Assembly: GCF_008080435.1 (NCBI RefSeq)
Contig: NZ_VRKN01000005.1
Coordinates: 186,001-250,000 of the forward strand
Source: Enterobacter asburiae
GTDB lineage: Bacteria; Pseudomonadota; Gammaproteobacteria; Enterobacterales; Enterobacteriaceae
DNA length: 64,000 nt
Direction: 5' to 3'
Below the pieces are notes generated by a model, which saw only the letters and a program-made list of their open reading frames with translations, ran no database searches and had not been told where the DNA came from. The stretch's first letter is position 1. Every line of letters begins with the position of its first letter. Below are positions 37,419 to 48,819 of the stretch, piece after piece. A program made the position numbers and the translations under genes.

Positions 37419-37438
37419 TTGAGGGCTGAGGCCCTCAA
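37419..37438 (-). terminator. partial terminator between rpsU and dnaG
   Basis: TTGAGGGC and GCCCTCAA pair perfectly over TGAG right after the rpsU stop. It corresponds to the E. coli terminator that lowers dnaG expression relative to rpsU. Confidence 0.75.
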
Positions 37439-37442
37439 CCAA

Positions 37443-37697
<255 letters not shown>

Positions 37698-37894
37698 TCA
37701 ACGCCAGCTTATTTCAAAATGGTGCGGAATTTTACTGCAAATGCTGCTGCTTTGTAAAGCACCGATGCGATTTTGAAAGGGACTTTAATAAGGGTGAGGA
37801 GTATACACGAGCCTTCTTCCTGGGGCGAACAAAGTTTTACATCAACCCGCCCAGGCTCTACACTGCGCGGTATTGAAACGAGGTAAAACAAGTC

Positions 37895-38908
37895 ATGCGT
37901 GTACTGGGTATTGAAACATCCTGCGATGAAACCGGCATCGCCATTTACGACGACGAAAAAGGGCTTCTGGCCAACCAGCTGTATAGTCAGGTGAAATTGC
38001 ACGCTGACTACGGCGGCGTCGTACCTGAACTGGCCTCTCGTGACCACGTGCGTAAAACGGTTCCCCTGATTCAGGCGGCGCTGAAAGAAGCCGGATTAAC
38101 GGCAAAAGAGATTGATGCAGTGGCGTACACCGCAGGCCCGGGCCTGGTTGGCGCGCTGCTGGTTGGCGCGACGGTTGGCCGTTCGCTGGCGTTCGCGTGG
38201 GATGTACCAGCGATCCCGGTTCACCATATGGAAGGGCATCTTCTGGCGCCGATGCTGGAAGAGAATCCGCCTGAGTTCCCGTTTGTGGCGCTGCTGGTCT
38301 CCGGCGGTCATACGCAGCTGATTAGCGTAACGGGCATTGGCAAATATGAGCTGCTGGGCGAGTCGATCGACGACGCCGCCGGTGAAGCCTTCGACAAAAC
38401 CGCCAAGCTGCTGGGGCTGGATTACCCCGGCGGCCCGATGCTCTCGAAAATGGCGTCGCAGGGAACGGAAGGGCGCTTTGTCTTCCCGCGCCCGATGACC
38501 GATCGTCCGGGGCTGGACTTCAGCTTCTCCGGGCTGAAAACCTTCGCGGCGAACACTATCCGCAATAACGACAACGACGAGCAGACCCGTGCCGATATCG
38601 CCCGCGCGTTCGAAGATGCGGTGGTGGATACGCTGATGATCAAGTGTAAGCGCGCGCTGGATCAGACCGGCTTTAAGCGTCTGGTGATGGCGGGCGGCGT
38701 CAGCGCTAACCGCACGCTACGCGCGAAGCTTGCCGAGATGATGCAAAAGCGTCGCGGGGAAGTGTTCTATGCGCGTCCGGAATTCTGTACCGATAACGGC
38801 GCGATGATCGCTTACGCGGGTATGGTGCGGCTGAATGCGGGTGCGACGTCCGACCTGAGCGTGTCCGTGCGTCCGCGCTGGCCGCTGGCGGAACTGCCGG
38901 AGGCGTGA
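37895..38908 (+). CDS. tsaD: tRNA threonylcarbamoyladenosine synthase subunit TsaD
   Basis: Transfers the threonylcarbamoyl group to A37 of ANN-decoding tRNAs with TsaB, TsaE and TsaC. 337 residues. The N-terminal [16 protein letters not shown], the metal-binding [10 protein letters not shown] near residue 110 and [12 protein letters not shown] near residue 267 mark the ASKHA fold. The start and length agree with E. coli. It is divergent from rpsU, as in E. coli. Confidence 0.97.
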   Translation: MRVLGIETSCDETGIAIYDDEKGLLANQLYSQVKLHADYGGVVPELASRDHVRKTVPLIQAALKEAGLTAKEIDAVAYTAGPGLVGALLVGATVGRSLAFAWDVPAIPVHHMEGHLLAPMLEENPPEFPFVALLVSGGHTQLISVTGIGKYELLGESIDDAAGEAFDKTAKLLGLDYPGGPMLSKMASQGTEGRFVFPRPMTDRPGLDFSFSGLKTFAANTIRNNDNDEQTRADIARAFEDAVVDTLMIKCKRALDQTGFKRLVMAGGVSANRTLRAKLAEMMQKRRGEVFYARPEFCTDNGAMIAYAGMVRLNAGATSDLSVSVRPRWPLAELPEA

Positions 38909-38916
38909 GTTTTTTT

Positions 38917-38984
38917 GCCCGGTGGCGCTGCGCTTACCGGGCCTACAAAACCGTAGGCCGGGTCAGGCGAAGCCGTCACCCGGC
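38917..38984. repeat. REP/BIME-like inverted repeat pair
   Basis: GCCCGGTGGCGCTGCGCTTACCGGG followed closely by the facing GTAGGCCGGGTCAGGCG and GTCACCCGGC unit. It separates the convergent tsaD and ureG genes. Confidence 0.82.
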
Positions 38985-38995
38985 AATAAACCGCA

Positions 38996-39613
38996 CTACA
39001 CCCGCAACATCCCTTTCTCTTCCAGAAACGCAATAATCGTCGCTAAACCGTCACCCGCCTTCAGGTTGGTAAATGTCCACGGACGATCGCCGCGCATGCG
39101 GTTAGTATCGCGTTCCATCACCTCCAGCGACGCACCAACGTACGGCGCGAGATCGGTTTTGTTGATCACCAGAAAATCGGATTTGGTGATCCCCGGTCCG
39201 CCTTTGCGCGGGATTTTTTCCCCTTCGGCCACGTCGATGACGTAAATGGTCAGATCCGCGAGTTCCGGGCTGAACGTCGCGCTCAGATTGTCACCGCCGC
39301 TTTCAACGAAGATCAGATCCAGATTGCCGAACTTCTCGCTTAACGCTTCCACCGCCGCCAGGTTCATTGAGGCGTCTTCGCGGATGGCGGTATGCGGGCA
39401 GCCGCCGGTCTCTACGCCCACGATGCGCTCCGGCTCCAGCGCGCCTGCCTCGGTCAGGATGCGCTGATCCTCTTTGGTGTAGATATCATTCGTCACCACC
39501 GCCAGGTGATACGCGTCGCGCATTGCTTTGCAGAGCGCTTCCAGCAGCGCGGTTTTGCCCGACCCTACCGGGCCGCCCACGCCCACGCGCAGGGGATGTT
39601 TGTAATCAGCCAT
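38996..39613 (-). CDS. ureG: urease accessory GTPase UreG
   Basis: GTPase of 205 residues that powers nickel insertion into urease with UreD, UreF and UreE. The P-loop is [14 protein letters not shown] near residue 10; the metal-site motif [14 protein letters not shown] near residue 70 and the base-recognition NKTD near residue 150 follow. Last gene of the operon, ended by a REP-like element. Confidence 0.96.
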   Translation of the reverse strand: MADYKHPLRVGVGGPVGSGKTALLEALCKAMRDAYHLAVVTNDIYTKEDQRILTEAGALEPERIVGVETGGCPHTAIREDASMNLAAVEALSEKFGNLDLIFVESGGDNLSATFSPELADLTIYVIDVAEGEKIPRKGGPGITKSDFLVINKTDLAPYVGASLEVMERDTNRMRGDRPWTFTNLKAGDGLATIIAFLEEKGMLRV

Positions 39614-39622
39614 GTTGACTCC

Positions 39623-40297
39623 TCAGGAACGGAATAGTCGTGAATATTGGGTTTCGTGGCGCGCGGAGGCGATGGCGGACAGCGGCGTTGCTGCCCCCAG
39701 CGCGTCGTCGCGACGTAAAAATGCCTGTTCAAAACCAGCGGCGTAGTGATCGCTCAGTTCGATAATCAGCTGCTGAGCTGCCTGCTGTCCGAAGGGTACC
39801 AGCTTGACGCCCGCCATCACCGCACTCTCCATCCAGCTGTAGCCGAGGCTCAGCGCCAGCTCGCGCGCGCCAATGCCCCAGCGCACGCCGAGCCACGCCA
39901 TGCCGCAGAGCTGGCTTTGCATAAACAGCGGCAGCCATTCGGGCGGACAGTCAGGTTCCCAGCTCTTAATCAGTCGCGTAAAGGCCGCCCCACGGTTGCG
40001 CTCCTCTTCACGCAGCTCGCGTGTTTCCCGACAGGCGAGCAGCCAGGACGTCCAGCGTTTGGCCGTCGCCAGATCGCTCTGCGTACAGGCCTGATACAGA
40101 CGAATAAACAGCGGCAGGTCGACGCAGAAAAAGCTCTGCTCCATCTGCTGGATTTGCCAGCGTTTGAACGCGTCGGCGTTGGTGACCCAGCCTGCTTCAA
40201 CGGCCCACTCCAGCCCCTGCGACCAGGTAAACGACCCGACCGGCAGGCTGCTGCTGGAGAGCTGCATCAGGCGCAGCCACTGGCGGGAGTGCTCCAT
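39623..40297 (-). CDS. ureF: urease accessory protein UreF
   Basis: All-helical chaperone of 224 residues that bridges UreD-urease and UreG. It shows the family start [25 protein letters not shown] and the C-terminal conserved end [15 protein letters not shown]. It abuts ureJ (shared base at the stop and start) and precedes ureG by nine bases. Confidence 0.95.
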   Translation of the reverse strand: MEHSRQWLRLMQLSSSSLPVGSFTWSQGLEWAVEAGWVTNADAFKRWQIQQMEQSFFCVDLPLFIRLYQACTQSDLATAKRWTSWLLACRETRELREEERNRGAAFTRLIKSWEPDCPPEWLPLFMQSQLCGMAWLGVRWGIGARELALSLGYSWMESAVMAGVKLVPFGQQAAQQLIIELSDHYAAGFEQAFLRRDDALGAATPLSAIASARHETQYSRLFRS

Positions 40298-40836
40298 TAG
40301 CTCATCAGCGCCAGCAGGGCGGAGACAATCAGACCGCCGCCGAAGGTTTTACGCAGGCCATCGTGACGGCGCAGCAGCAGCCCCGCGGCGAAACTGGCGC
40401 ACAGCACCGTGGCGCTGGCGAACATAAAGCCGCTGGTGAACAGCCAGAAGCTGTGGCCCGACATCTCCACGCCATGCGCCCAGCCGTGGAACATCGCCAG
40501 GGCAGGCACCGCCAGCAGCAGACGGTTTTCAGTTTTAAACATCATCACGCCACAGACCGCCAGCGAGGCGATAATCAGCATCTCCATGCCGCTGAAACCG
40601 CCGAGCAGGCTGCCCGCAATGGCACCGACAAGCATCATTCCGAGGGTGGCAAACGGCAGCAGGAGTTTGCGACCGCTCAGCGCCGAGAGCACGCCTGCGC
40701 CCGCCAGCATCAGCAGGTGATCGAGCCCGGTCAGCGGGTGGAAAAAACCGGCCTGAAAGCTGTCGGCGCCGTGGCCGGGATGCGCGAGCGCGGGAACGGA
40801 AAAAGCCAGCAGTACAAGGGGGAGTAACTTGCGCAT
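40297..40836 (-). CDS. ureJ: HupE/UreJ-family nickel permease
   Basis: Membrane protein of 179 residues with a signal-like N-terminus ([23 protein letters not shown]), then [21 protein letters not shown] with the HxxxxDH metal motif of the HupE/UreJ family and about six membrane segments. It probably supplies nickel to urease. It sits between ureE and ureF, an arrangement seen in some enterobacteria but not in the simple ureDABCEFG operon of Klebsiella. Confidence 0.9.
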   Translation of the reverse strand: MRKLLPLVLLAFSVPALAHPGHGADSFQAGFFHPLTGLDHLLMLAGAGVLSALSGRKLLLPFATLGMMLVGAIAGSLLGGFSGMEMLIIASLAVCGVMMFKTENRLLLAVPALAMFHGWAHGVEMSGHSFWLFTSGFMFASATVLCASFAAGLLLRRHDGLRKTFGGGLIVSALLALMS

Positions 40837-40845
40837 GATGAATCC

Positions 40846-41310
40846 TTAATGTGAATGTGCGTGAGCGTGGCTATGGCTGTGGGCATCGCTGGTGTAAGCG
40901 CCCGCTTCCGGCTCAAACGGCAGGCTGGCGAACGTCACCTCAAGCCCGAACTGGCGCAGCATGTCGTCGAGAACGTGGTCGTGGTGATAGCGCAGTTCGC
41001 CTGGCATGATCTGCAGCGGCACGTGACGGTTGCCCAGGTGGTAGCAGGCGCGAGCGAGCAGGAACGGATCGGCGCAATGCACCACGGAAACCGACTCTGG
41101 GGCGGCGATGACCTCGATGACCTCGCTACCGTCGTCGGTGGTCAGCAGGTCGCCACCGCGCAGCAGCAGGCCGCGCGGCAGCATCAGCCCGGCTTCGCGG
41201 CCGTCGTTCAGCGCTACACGGGCGCGGCTTTTCACCCGCACGTCAATCGGCAGCGTGACGCTGGCGGTAATCGGATGCGCGTGGTCCAGGCGTTGGGTTA
41301 AATAGATCAT
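40846..41310 (-). CDS. ureE: urease nickel metallochaperone UreE
   Basis: Delivers nickel to the urease complex. From the third of three successive ATGs (41310) it has 154 residues and starts MIYLTQRL like the Klebsiella protein; GGAG lies eight bases upstream. The central YHLGNRHVPLQIMPGELRYHHDHVLDDML holds the conserved metal histidine, and the C-terminus is a short histidine-rich tail (SHSHAHAHSH). Starts at 41313 or 41316 are possible. Confidence 0.94.
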   Translation of the reverse strand: MIYLTQRLDHAHPITASVTLPIDVRVKSRARVALNDGREAGLMLPRGLLLRGGDLLTTDDGSEVIEVIAAPESVSVVHCADPFLLARACYHLGNRHVPLQIMPGELRYHHDHVLDDMLRQFGLEVTFASLPFEPEAGAYTSDAHSHSHAHAHSH

Positions 41311-41319
41311 CATCACTCC

Positions 41320-43023
41320 TCAAAACAGGAAATAGCGTTGCGCCATCGGCAGAACGTCAGCCGGTTCGCTGGTTATCAGTTCACCGTCGACGCGCACCTC
41401 GTAGGTTTGCGAATCAACGGTGATATTCGGCTGCAGGCCGTTGTGGATCATGTCCGCCTTTTTCACCGTCCGGCAGCCTTTCACCACCGCGGTAGCGCTT
41501 TGCAGGTTGAGCTGCTGCGGGATGCCGTTCGCACTGGCGGCCTGCGAGATAAACGTCAGGCGCGTCGCGTGGCGTGCGGCACCCAGCGCGCCAAACATCG
41601 GGCGGTAATGCACCGGCTGCGGCGTAGGGATAGAGGCGTTGATATCGCCCATTGGCGCACAGGCGATCATCCCGCCTTTGACGATGGTGGCGGGTTTGAC
41701 GCCAAAGAACGCCGGGGACCAGACCACCAGATCCGCCAGCTTGCCCGCCTCAATTGAACCCACTTCATGGGCGATGCCGTGGGTGAGCGCCGGGTTAATG
41801 GTGTATTTGGCGACATAACGCTTCACGCGGAAGTTGTCGTTATCACCCGTCTCTTCCGCCAGCGCGCCGCGCTGGACCTTCATGCGGTGCGCCACCTGCC
41901 AGGTGCGGATAATCACTTCCCCGACGCGACCCATGGCCTGTGAGTCTGACGACGTGAGCGAGAACGCGCCGATGTCGTGCAGCACGTCTTCGGCGGCGAT
42001 GGTTTCCCGCCGAATGCGTGATTCGGCAAACGCCACGTCCTCGGCGATATCCGGGTCGAGGTGGTGACAAACCATCAGCATGTCGAGATGCTCGTCGATG
42101 GTATTGACCGTGTAGGGCAGCGTCGGGTTGGTGGAGGAGGGCAGAATATTCGGGTGCGCGCAGGCGGTGATGATATCCGGCGCATGGCCGCCGCCCGCGC
42201 CTTCGGTGTGGAAGGTATGGATAGTGCGCCCTGCGATGGCCGCCAGCGTGTCTTCGACAAATCCGGATTCGTTCAGCGTGTCGCTGTGCAGCGCCACCTG
42301 AATATCCATCTCGTCAGCGACTTCCAGCGAGCAGTTAATCGCCGCAGGCGTCGCGCCCCAGTCTTCGTGAATTTTCAGCCCGATAGCACCCGCGGCAATC
42401 TGCTCGCGCAGGGCATCCGGGTTGGAGCCGTTACCTTTGCCGAGCAGGCCGATATTCACCGGCAGCGTATCGGCAGCCTGCAGCATGCGGGCGATATACC
42501 ACGGCCCCGGTGTGCAGGTGGTGGCGTTGGTGCCCGCCGCCGGTCCCGTGCCGCCGCCGATCATGGTGGTGACGCCGGAGACCAGCGCCTCTTCCGCCTG
42601 CTGCGGGCAGATCCAGTGGATGTGGGTGTCGATCCCGCCAGCGGTGACGATCTTCCCCTCGGCGGCAATCACTTCCGTTGCCGCGCCAATGGGGATCGTC
42701 ACACCGGGCTGAATGTCCGGGTTCCCGGCTTTGCCGACGGCAAAGATCCGTCCGTTCTTGACGCCGATATCGGCTTTCACGATCCCCCAGTGATCGACGA
42801 TCAGCGCATTGGTGAGAACCAGATCCACGCAGCCGTCAGCGGTCATCTGCCCCTGACCCATGCCGTCGCGGATCACCTTCCCGCCGCCGAATTTGACCTC
42901 TTCGCCGTAGATCGTGAGATCGTCTTCCATTTCGATCCACAGCTCGCTGTCGGCCAGCCGTACTTTATCGCCGGTGGTGGGGCCGAACATATCGGCATAC
43001 GCCCGGCGTGAAATGTCAGCCAT
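41320..43023 (-). CDS. ureC: urease alpha subunit UreC
   Basis: Catalytic subunit, 567 residues, hydrolysing urea to ammonia and carbamate. All nickel-site residues are in context: the histidine pair of THIHWICPQ (residues about 134 and 136), the carbamylated lysine and histidine of LKIHEDWG (about 217-219), a histidine in [23 protein letters not shown], the flap MVCHHLD and the aspartate of [13 protein letters not shown]. The enzyme should be active. It overlaps ureB by eight bases. Confidence 0.98.
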   Translation of the reverse strand: MADISRRAYADMFGPTTGDKVRLADSELWIEMEDDLTIYGEEVKFGGGKVIRDGMGQGQMTADGCVDLVLTNALIVDHWGIVKADIGVKNGRIFAVGKAGNPDIQPGVTIPIGAATEVIAAEGKIVTAGGIDTHIHWICPQQAEEALVSGVTTMIGGGTGPAAGTNATTCTPGPWYIARMLQAADTLPVNIGLLGKGNGSNPDALREQIAAGAIGLKIHEDWGATPAAINCSLEVADEMDIQVALHSDTLNESGFVEDTLAAIAGRTIHTFHTEGAGGGHAPDIITACAHPNILPSSTNPTLPYTVNTIDEHLDMLMVCHHLDPDIAEDVAFAESRIRRETIAAEDVLHDIGAFSLTSSDSQAMGRVGEVIIRTWQVAHRMKVQRGALAEETGDNDNFRVKRYVAKYTINPALTHGIAHEVGSIEAGKLADLVVWSPAFFGVKPATIVKGGMIACAPMGDINASIPTPQPVHYRPMFGALGAARHATRLTFISQAASANGIPQQLNLQSATAVVKGCRTVKKADMIHNGLQPNITVDSQTYEVRVDGELITSEPADVLPMAQRYFLF

Positions 43024-43333
43024 GTTTCACCTCGCCCATTACCTCGCCGCGAAAACCGACAATGCGCTGCGCACCCGTGACCTGAACCAACGTCACTTCC
43101 CGCTTCTGGCCGGGCTCAAAGCGCACGGCGGTACCCGCCGGGATGTTCAGTCGGTAGCCTTTGGTGGCTTCCCGATCAAACTTCAGCGCCGGGTTGACCT
43201 CGTAAAAGTGGTAGTGCGATCCGACCTGGATCGGCCTGTCGCCGTGGTTTTCGACAACCACGCTTTGGGTTTCACGCCCGAGGTTGAGGGCAATGTTTCC
43301 GGGCTGGATCTGATATTCACCTGGGATCATCAC
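43016..43333 (-). CDS. ureB: urease beta subunit UreB
   Basis: Structural subunit of 105 residues with [16 protein letters not shown] at the start and the family stretch [22 protein letters not shown] near residue 30. It forms the (UreABC)3 holoenzyme. Separate ureA and ureB genes are the usual enterobacterial state. Confidence 0.97.
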   Translation of the reverse strand: MMIPGEYQIQPGNIALNLGRETQSVVVENHGDRPIQVGSHYHFYEVNPALKFDREATKGYRLNIPAGTAVRFEPGQKREVTLVQVTGAQRIVGFRGEVMGEVKHG

Positions 43334-43340
43334 GCGCTCC

Positions 43341-43643
43341 TTAGACGATCGGGTTGTGGACGGTGACGAGCTTGGAACCGTCCGGGAAGGTGGCTTCCAC
43401 CTGAATATCCGGGATCATCTCCGGCACGCCTTCCATCACCTGGTCGCGCGTCAGGACGTGGCGACCCGCTTCCATCAATGAGGCAACGGTTTCGCCATCG
43501 CGCGCGCCTTCCATAATAAAGGCGCTGATCAGCGCGACCGATTCCGGATAATTGAGCTTTACCCCGCGCGCAAGGCGGCGTTCGGCAACCAGCGCGGCGG
43601 TGAACAGCAACAGCTTGTCTTTTTCTCTGGGGGTCAGTTCCAT
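43341..43643 (-). CDS. ureA: urease gamma subunit UreA
   Basis: Smallest urease subunit, 100 residues: [23 protein letters not shown] at the N-terminus and [27 protein letters not shown] at the end, both conserved throughout the family. Seven bases separate it from ureB. Confidence 0.97.
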   Translation of the reverse strand: MELTPREKDKLLLFTAALVAERRLARGVKLNYPESVALISAFIMEGARDGETVASLMEAGRHVLTRDQVMEGVPEMIPDIQVEATFPDGSKLVTVHNPIV

Positions 43644-43653
43644 AACGTTTCTC

Positions 43654-44481
43654 TTATGTCTGCCAGATACGCGGCGAGCAGGCGGTTTTAAGGGTTAAAA
43701 GCGGGCGAAGCGTCTGCCAGATGTCGCGCATCGCCCGCTGGCAAATCAGGTTGTCGTGGGAGAGAAAACGTACCGACAGCAGATCGTCAGTGAGCGTTGC
43801 GCCCGCAAAGCGTTCCAGCGGTGCGAGCAGTTCGCGCACCGTGTCGAGATGTTCTTCCCGGGCCGGATAGAACAGCAGCGTGCCGAGCCACGGATATCCG
43901 GCAACGGGCGTGAGATCGCCGTCGCTAATATGCTGACGCTCAATCAGGCGCGGTTCGTCTTCAACCCAGATTTCAAGGCGGCTCTCCAGCGTGCCGTGGC
44001 TGAAGGTCTCACCGATCACCGGGCGCCCCAGGCAGTACAGCTCCCACGCCAGCAACGTGCTGGAGGCCTTCAGGTGGAAGACGGAACGCAGCGCGGCGTT
44101 CGCGCCGGGAAAAATGATGCTGTCCTGCGGCAGCCACTCCAGCGTGGAATTTTCATCGAGGTAAAAATGCTGGCTCAGACGAGCCTGCGGACCGCTGCTG
44201 CGATAGAACTTGCTGGCGCCGGGCATGGTGATAAGCGCGTGGCTTTTGGCGTCCAGCCGAACGGTAATGTCCAGCGTATCGCCGCCAACAATCCCGCCGG
44301 GCGGGTGCAGCAGGTAAAGGTGGCAGGTTTCCCCTTCGGGGTAAAACGGACGTTGAACGGTGAGCGGCCCGACGTGGTGGGCGGAGTGCAGGAGGGTTTT
44401 CTCAGGGGTGTGACAAAACTGCAGGGCAAGCGACGCCTGCCAGCCTTTATACGTATTATCAGTGACCTGAGCTGCTAACAT
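43654..44481 (-). CDS. ureD: urease accessory protein UreD
   Basis: Chaperone of 275 residues that binds apo-urease and, with UreF and UreG, forms the activation complex. Family stretches are [29 protein letters not shown] near residue 45 and [16 protein letters not shown] near residue 85. First gene of the operon ureDABCEJFG. No ureR-like regulator is adjacent; the 82 bases upstream to the plsY terminator hold the promoter. Confidence 0.95.
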   Translation of the reverse strand: MLAAQVTDNTYKGWQASLALQFCHTPEKTLLHSAHHVGPLTVQRPFYPEGETCHLYLLHPPGGIVGGDTLDITVRLDAKSHALITMPGASKFYRSSGPQARLSQHFYLDENSTLEWLPQDSIIFPGANAALRSVFHLKASSTLLAWELYCLGRPVIGETFSHGTLESRLEIWVEDEPRLIERQHISDGDLTPVAGYPWLGTLLFYPAREEHLDTVRELLAPLERFAGATLTDDLLSVRFLSHDNLICQRAMRDIWQTLRPLLTLKTACSPRIWQT

Positions 44482-44563
44482 GCTGCATCCATTTCCACAC
44501 CATCGGGATACGTTTCAGTATGCCCTGGCGGAAATGAAGCCTGTCATATGAGTCGCTTATGGA

Positions 44564-44592
44564 TAAAAAAACGGCTCATGTGAGCCGGTTTG
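44564..44592 (-). terminator. terminator of plsY
   Basis: On the minus strand ACCGGCTCA and TGAGCCG pair around CA, followed by seven T. It lies 41 bases after the plsY stop and insulates it from ureD. Confidence 0.88.
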
Positions 44593-44633
44593 TGAGACTA
44601 GCGAAAGTCCTTCGCATCTACATCAAGGTATAA

Positions 44634-45254
44634 CTAACCCTTCGGCGCGTCTTTTTTCTTCCTCTTGAGCTTCGTCCAGATTTTGGTCTCCTGACGACGC
44701 CACAGGCGCTGGATATTGTCGTGATGACGCAGCAGGATAAGACAGGAGAGCATCGACACCGGGAAGGTGAACTGGGGCTTGAACCACCAGACGTAGAACG
44801 GGGCGATCAGCGCGCTGACGATGGCTCCCAGCGACGAATAGCCGCTCAGAAGAATAGTCAGTAGCCAGGTCCCGGCCATGACGCCGGTTAAGTCCCAGCC
44901 GATGGGCGCAATGGCACCAAAGGCGGTAGCCACACCTTTGCCGCCTTTAAAGCTGAAGAATACGGGCCAGATGTGGCCGACGCAGGCAGCAATAGCAATG
45001 AGCCCCAGCCAGAACGGCGTGACGCCCAGCGCATAGGCGCCCCAGACGGGTAGCATCCCTTTCAGAACATCAAAAATCAAAACCGCTACGGCTGCTCCCT
45101 TGCCACCAATTCGTAGTACGTTGGTCGCCCCCGGATTCCCGGAACCATTTTCACGCGGGTCAGGTAACCCGGCAATGCGGCAGACCAGAATGGCGCTGGA
45201 GATTGAGCCGCAAAGATAGGCGAGGAGGATCATTCCAGGCGCGATTGCACTCAT
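44634..45254 (-). CDS. plsY: acyl-phosphate glycerol-3-phosphate acyltransferase PlsY
   Basis: Inner-membrane enzyme of phospholipid synthesis that acylates glycerol-3-phosphate from acyl phosphate. 206 residues from [17 protein letters not shown], as in E. coli. The catalytic motifs [12 protein letters not shown] and [13 protein letters not shown] are present, with five hydrophobic segments. A 30-residue longer frame is ignored. It is divergent from folB, as in E. coli. Confidence 0.96.
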   Translation of the reverse strand: MSAIAPGMILLAYLCGSISSAILVCRIAGLPDPRENGSGNPGATNVLRIGGKGAAVAVLIFDVLKGMLPVWGAYALGVTPFWLGLIAIAACVGHIWPVFFSFKGGKGVATAFGAIAPIGWDLTGVMAGTWLLTILLSGYSSLGAIVSALIAPFYVWWFKPQFTFPVSMLSCLILLRHHDNIQRLWRRQETKIWTKLKRKKKDAPKG

Positions 45255-45361
45255 AACGCTGTTCCGTTTTGAAAATGTATCTGTATTCTCAGCATCTGTG
45301 GATAATACGCATAATTCGCCGGAAGTGGTATCCGGTTTAGCCAAAAAGCAGGCAGGTCGTG

Positions 45362-45730
45362 ATGGATATAGTATTTATAGAGCAACTTTCGGTAATCACC
45401 ACAATTGGTGTTTACGACTGGGAACAGACCATCGAGCAGAAACTGGTGTTCGATATCGAAATGGGCTGGGATAACCGCAAATCGGCAAAAAGCGATGACG
45501 TGAACGACTGTCTGAGCTATGCCGACATCAGTGAAACGGTCATCGCCCACGTTGAAGGGCAGCGTTTTGCGTTGGTCGAACGGGTGGCTGAAGAAGTCGC
45601 AGAATTGCTGCTGAAAAAATTCAACTCACCATGGGTGCGCATCAAGCTGAGCAAACCGGGAGCGGTGGCGCGTGCCGCCAATGTTGGCGTCATTATCGAG
45701 CGTGGCACAAATCTGAAAGGCAAGAATTAA
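45362..45730 (+). CDS. folB: dihydroneopterin aldolase FolB
   Basis: Folate pathway enzyme that splits or epimerises dihydroneopterin. 122 residues, nearly identical in sequence to E. coli ([22 protein letters not shown]; active-site lysine in [17 protein letters not shown]). The ATG at 45362 is preferred to a GTG three bases earlier because it gives the E. coli start. Confidence 0.97.
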   Translation: MDIVFIEQLSVITTIGVYDWEQTIEQKLVFDIEMGWDNRKSAKSDDVNDCLSYADISETVIAHVEGQRFALVERVAEEVAELLLKKFNSPWVRIKLSKPGAVARAANVGVIIERGTNLKGKN

Positions 45731-45785
45731 CGTCATAATTGCTAAACCAATTTAGGTTATACCGGTCTCAAGACTGTATCTTATC

Positions 45786-45813
45786 GGTTGTCCGTATGGG
45801 ACACCGTTTTTTT
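45786..45813 (+). terminator. terminator after folB
   Basis: GGTTGTCC and GGGACACC form a stem with one bulged T around GTAT, followed by a run of seven T. Confidence 0.75.
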
Positions 45814-45835
45814 ATATCTTTTTAGGGGTTTATAG

Positions 45836-46657
45836 ATGAGCGATATGCACTCGCTGCTGGTGGCGGCAATACTGGGTGTGGTCGAAGGATTGACGGAGTT
45901 TTTGCCGGTTTCCAGTACTGGCCATATGATTATCGTTGGCCATCTGCTGGGCTTTGAAGGGGATACCGCAAAAACGTTTGAAGTAGTTATCCAACTGGGG
46001 TCTATTCTGGCGGTGGTCGTGATGTTCTGGCGTCGCCTGTTTGGCCTGATCGGCATCCATTTTGGCCGTCCGCCTCAGCACGAGGGGGCCGGTAAAGGTC
46101 GTCTGTCACTGATCCATATTCTGCTCGGGATGATCCCCGCGGTGGTGCTGGGCCTGGTTTTCCACGACGCCATCAAATCTCTGTTTAATCCGATTAACGT
46201 GATGTACGCGCTGGTGGTGGGCGGTTTCCTGCTGATCGCCGCGGAAGTGCTGAAGCCAAAAACGCCGCGCGCGGAAGGTGTGGACGATATGACGTATCGT
46301 CAGGCGTTTATCATTGGTTGCTTCCAGTGTCTGGCGCTGTGGCCGGGCTTCTCGCGTTCAGGCGCAACGATTTCTGGCGGGATGCTGATGGGCGTAAGCC
46401 GTTACGCCGCGTCAGAGTTCTCGTTCCTGCTGGCGGTGCCGATGATGATGGGTGCCACGGTACTCGACGTCTATAAGAGCTATCACTTCCTGACGGCTGG
46501 CGATATTCCGATGTTCGCCGTCGGCTTCATCACCGCCTTTATCGTGGCGCTGATTGCCATTAAAACCTTCCTGCAGTTGATTAAGCGTATCTCGTTTATT
46601 CCGTTCGCGATCTATCGCTTTATCGTGGCGGCTGCGGTGTACGTGGTCTTCTTCTGA
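45836..46657 (+). CDS. uppP: undecaprenyl-diphosphatase UppP (BacA)
   Basis: Membrane phosphatase of 273 residues that recycles undecaprenyl pyrophosphate for cell-wall synthesis and gives bacitracin resistance. The two catalytic motifs are [16 protein letters not shown] near residue 17 and [14 protein letters not shown] near residue 170. About eight membrane segments. The neighbours folB and cca are as in E. coli. Confidence 0.97.
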   Translation: MSDMHSLLVAAILGVVEGLTEFLPVSSTGHMIIVGHLLGFEGDTAKTFEVVIQLGSILAVVVMFWRRLFGLIGIHFGRPPQHEGAGKGRLSLIHILLGMIPAVVLGLVFHDAIKSLFNPINVMYALVVGGFLLIAAEVLKPKTPRAEGVDDMTYRQAFIIGCFQCLALWPGFSRSGATISGGMLMGVSRYAASEFSFLLAVPMMMGATVLDVYKSYHFLTAGDIPMFAVGFITAFIVALIAIKTFLQLIKRISFIPFAIYRFIVAAAVYVVFF

Positions 46658-46667
46658 CCGATTGCCC

Positions 46668-47915
46668 TCAGTCTTTCGGCTGAGGGCAATGCTTTTCCTT
46701 CCAGTCCGACACCGCCTGAATCCGCCGTTTCGTGAGTTCTTCCCGAATCTCTGGTCCTTTGAATCCCGCTTCGACAACGTCCTTCGTGGGCACCGCTTTC
46801 GCGACGTCCCAGGCTTTACGCAGTAAACGCCCCTGCGGGTAATCGCATGCTTCAAACCCGGTACGACCGCGCACGTCAGCTTCGCTGGTGAGCGCGATTT
46901 GCTCCACGCGCTGAGGTTTGCGCCAGGCGTCGATGTTATCGAAAAGCTTAACGATGGTGGCCGGTTTCAGGATGGGGAAGGTGTGGATCAGATCGTGGAA
47001 CTCGGCCACCAGTTTCGCCAGATCGCGGATCTCGTTCGGCACGCGCAGACGCTGGCACAGTTCCTCGACCAGCTTCACCCCTGCCGGGCCGTGCCCGTGG
47101 TGGCGAGGCCAGAATTCTTTTGGCGTTAAGCCTTTGCCGAGATCGTGGCACAGGGTGGAAAAGCGCACGTCCACGTCAGGGCTCAGCATGGCCGCCATGC
47201 TGAGCGTCATCAGCGTGTGTACGCCGGTATCAATTTCCGGGTGCCATTTTGCCGGGGCAGGTACACCAAACAGCGCGTCTATTTCCGGGAACAGCACTTT
47301 CAGCGCGCCGCAGTCGCGCAGGACCTGGAAAAAGACCTGCGGGTTGCGCGTGGTGAGGGCATTTTCCGTCTCTTTCCAGACGCGCTCTGGCGTCAGGTGT
47401 TCAAGCTCGCCCGCCTCGGTCATGGCGGTCATCAGCGCCATTGTCTCGTCGGCAATACGGAAACTGAGATGGGCGTAACGCGCGGCAAAGCGCGCCACGC
47501 GCAGCACACGAAGCGGATCTTCAGAAAACGCCGGGGAAACGTGACGTAAAAGACGGTTGCGCAGATCGTCCTGACCGCCATAAGCGTCAACGATCTGCCC
47601 GTGTTCGTCCTGCGCCAGCGCGTTGATGGTGAGATCGCGGCGCAGGAGATCTTGCTCCAGCGTGACGTCCGGCGCGGCATAGCAGGTGAAGCCCGTATAG
47701 CCCGAACCCGATTTCCGCTCGGTACGCGCCAGGGCATACTCTTCGCGGCTTTTCGGGTGCAGGAACACGGGAAAATCGCGGCCTACCTGCTGGTAGCCCG
47801 CGTTGAGCATCTCTTCAGGGGTGGCGCCAACCACCACCCAGTCTTTATCTTTGACCGGCAGACCTAACAACGCATCACGTACCGCACCACCGACCAGATA
47901 ACTCTTCACGCCCAA
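46668..47915 (-). CDS. cca: CCA-adding tRNA nucleotidyltransferase (multifunctional)
   Basis: Adds or repairs the tRNA CCA end. 415 residues (E. coli about 412). The nucleotidyltransferase core [27 protein letters not shown] at the N-terminus has the two catalytic aspartates; the HD domain ([23 protein letters not shown] near residue 250) gives phosphodiesterase and phosphatase activity in this gammaproteobacterial type. The C-terminal tail runs a few residues longer than in E. coli. Confidence 0.96.
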   Translation of the reverse strand: MGVKSYLVGGAVRDALLGLPVKDKDWVVVGATPEEMLNAGYQQVGRDFPVFLHPKSREEYALARTERKSGSGYTGFTCYAAPDVTLEQDLLRRDLTINALAQDEHGQIVDAYGGQDDLRNRLLRHVSPAFSEDPLRVLRVARFAARYAHLSFRIADETMALMTAMTEAGELEHLTPERVWKETENALTTRNPQVFFQVLRDCGALKVLFPEIDALFGVPAPAKWHPEIDTGVHTLMTLSMAAMLSPDVDVRFSTLCHDLGKGLTPKEFWPRHHGHGPAGVKLVEELCQRLRVPNEIRDLAKLVAEFHDLIHTFPILKPATIVKLFDNIDAWRKPQRVEQIALTSEADVRGRTGFEACDYPQGRLLRKAWDVAKAVPTKDVVEAGFKGPEIREELTKRRIQAVSDWKEKHCPQPKD

Positions 47916-47969
47916 CTCTCCCGTTTTCTCTTTTCCAGAATGATACGTAAGTCTGGCAGAGAAGACGAA

Positions 47970-48590
47970 TTAGTTCATCCAGCGGTCTTTACGCTTACGG
48001 CTTGGGATCAGATGTGGCAGAACCAGACCCAGTACCAGACCCACGCCCAGCACGCCGCCGCCATACATAAACCACTGCATGATAATGGTGCGCTGCTTGT
48101 CGTCGAGCTGCAGATTGGCGGCATTCACTTTCTTCTGCGCGACAATCAGCTCGTTTTTCAGTTTCTGGTTCTCTTCTTTCAGACCGTTAATCACACCGTC
48201 GCTTTGCGCCACTTTCTGCTGCATTTCAGCGGTGCGCTGGTTCCAGGTGCCGTCGATGTTGTTCAGCTTGTCGGTCAGGGTCTTCACCTGGTTTTCCAGA
48301 TCCGGCACGCGCGTGCGCAGGCTAGGCACGGTGCTTAGCTCTTTCAGCGGGATCCAGGACGTACGACCGGTACTGTCGCGCACCTGGCCGTAGTTGGTAT
48401 CCGCGTTAGTCTGTAACAGGGTGACTTCCTCGCCGGCATTCACCGTACCCACGAGGCGATAATTATCTCCGGGGCCACTGCGTACCCAGGTGTTCAGTTC
48501 GTCAGAAACGTAACGCTTCTCTTCAGCGTGCACTGCGGTTGCGGCGCTAAAAGCGAGTAAAGTAAGTCCAATCAGGCGTAATTTAAGCAT
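47970..48590 (-). CDS. ygiM: SH3-domain membrane protein YgiM
   Basis: A 206-residue envelope protein of the TIGR04211 family: signal peptide (LIGLTLLAFSAATAVHAEE), bacterial SH3 domain (YVSDELNTWVRSGPGDNYRLVGTVNAGEEV, residues about 25-90), a coiled coil (about 90-165) and a C-terminal membrane anchor (WFMYGGGVLGVGLVLGLVLPHL). Function is not established. It lies between cca and the divergent ygiF, E. coli order. Confidence 0.92.
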   Translation of the reverse strand: MLKLRLIGLTLLAFSAATAVHAEEKRYVSDELNTWVRSGPGDNYRLVGTVNAGEEVTLLQTNADTNYGQVRDSTGRTSWIPLKELSTVPSLRTRVPDLENQVKTLTDKLNNIDGTWNQRTAEMQQKVAQSDGVINGLKEENQKLKNELIVAQKKVNAANLQLDDKQRTIIMQWFMYGGGVLGVGLVLGLVLPHLIPSRKRKDRWMN

Positions 48591-48819
48591 TATTAGTCGT
48601 TATTTTCATAAATAGTGGAACGATAGTAGTGGCAACAGTGTCTCTACGCAAAGCATTCGTCAGCAATCAGAATCATCTGTGTCACGACTCTACAGATTTA
48701 CGCCCGACAAATTGCTCATTGCATGGCAATTTGGCGCAAAATACTATGTACTGACAAACAAATGGCGAGGAAGTTCGCCCTCATTGACGCGTCTGTGACG
48801 CACGCAAAAGTACAAGGCT

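Noticed and set aside
42061-43011. 316-residue open frame on the plus strand
   Set aside because: It lies wholly antisense to ureC, whose active-site residues are all in place; GC-rich codon use opens such frames by chance.
44482-44563. Urease-specific regulator or regulatory RNA before ureD
   Set aside because: Only 82 bases between ureD and the plsY terminator; no gene or structured element could be supported.
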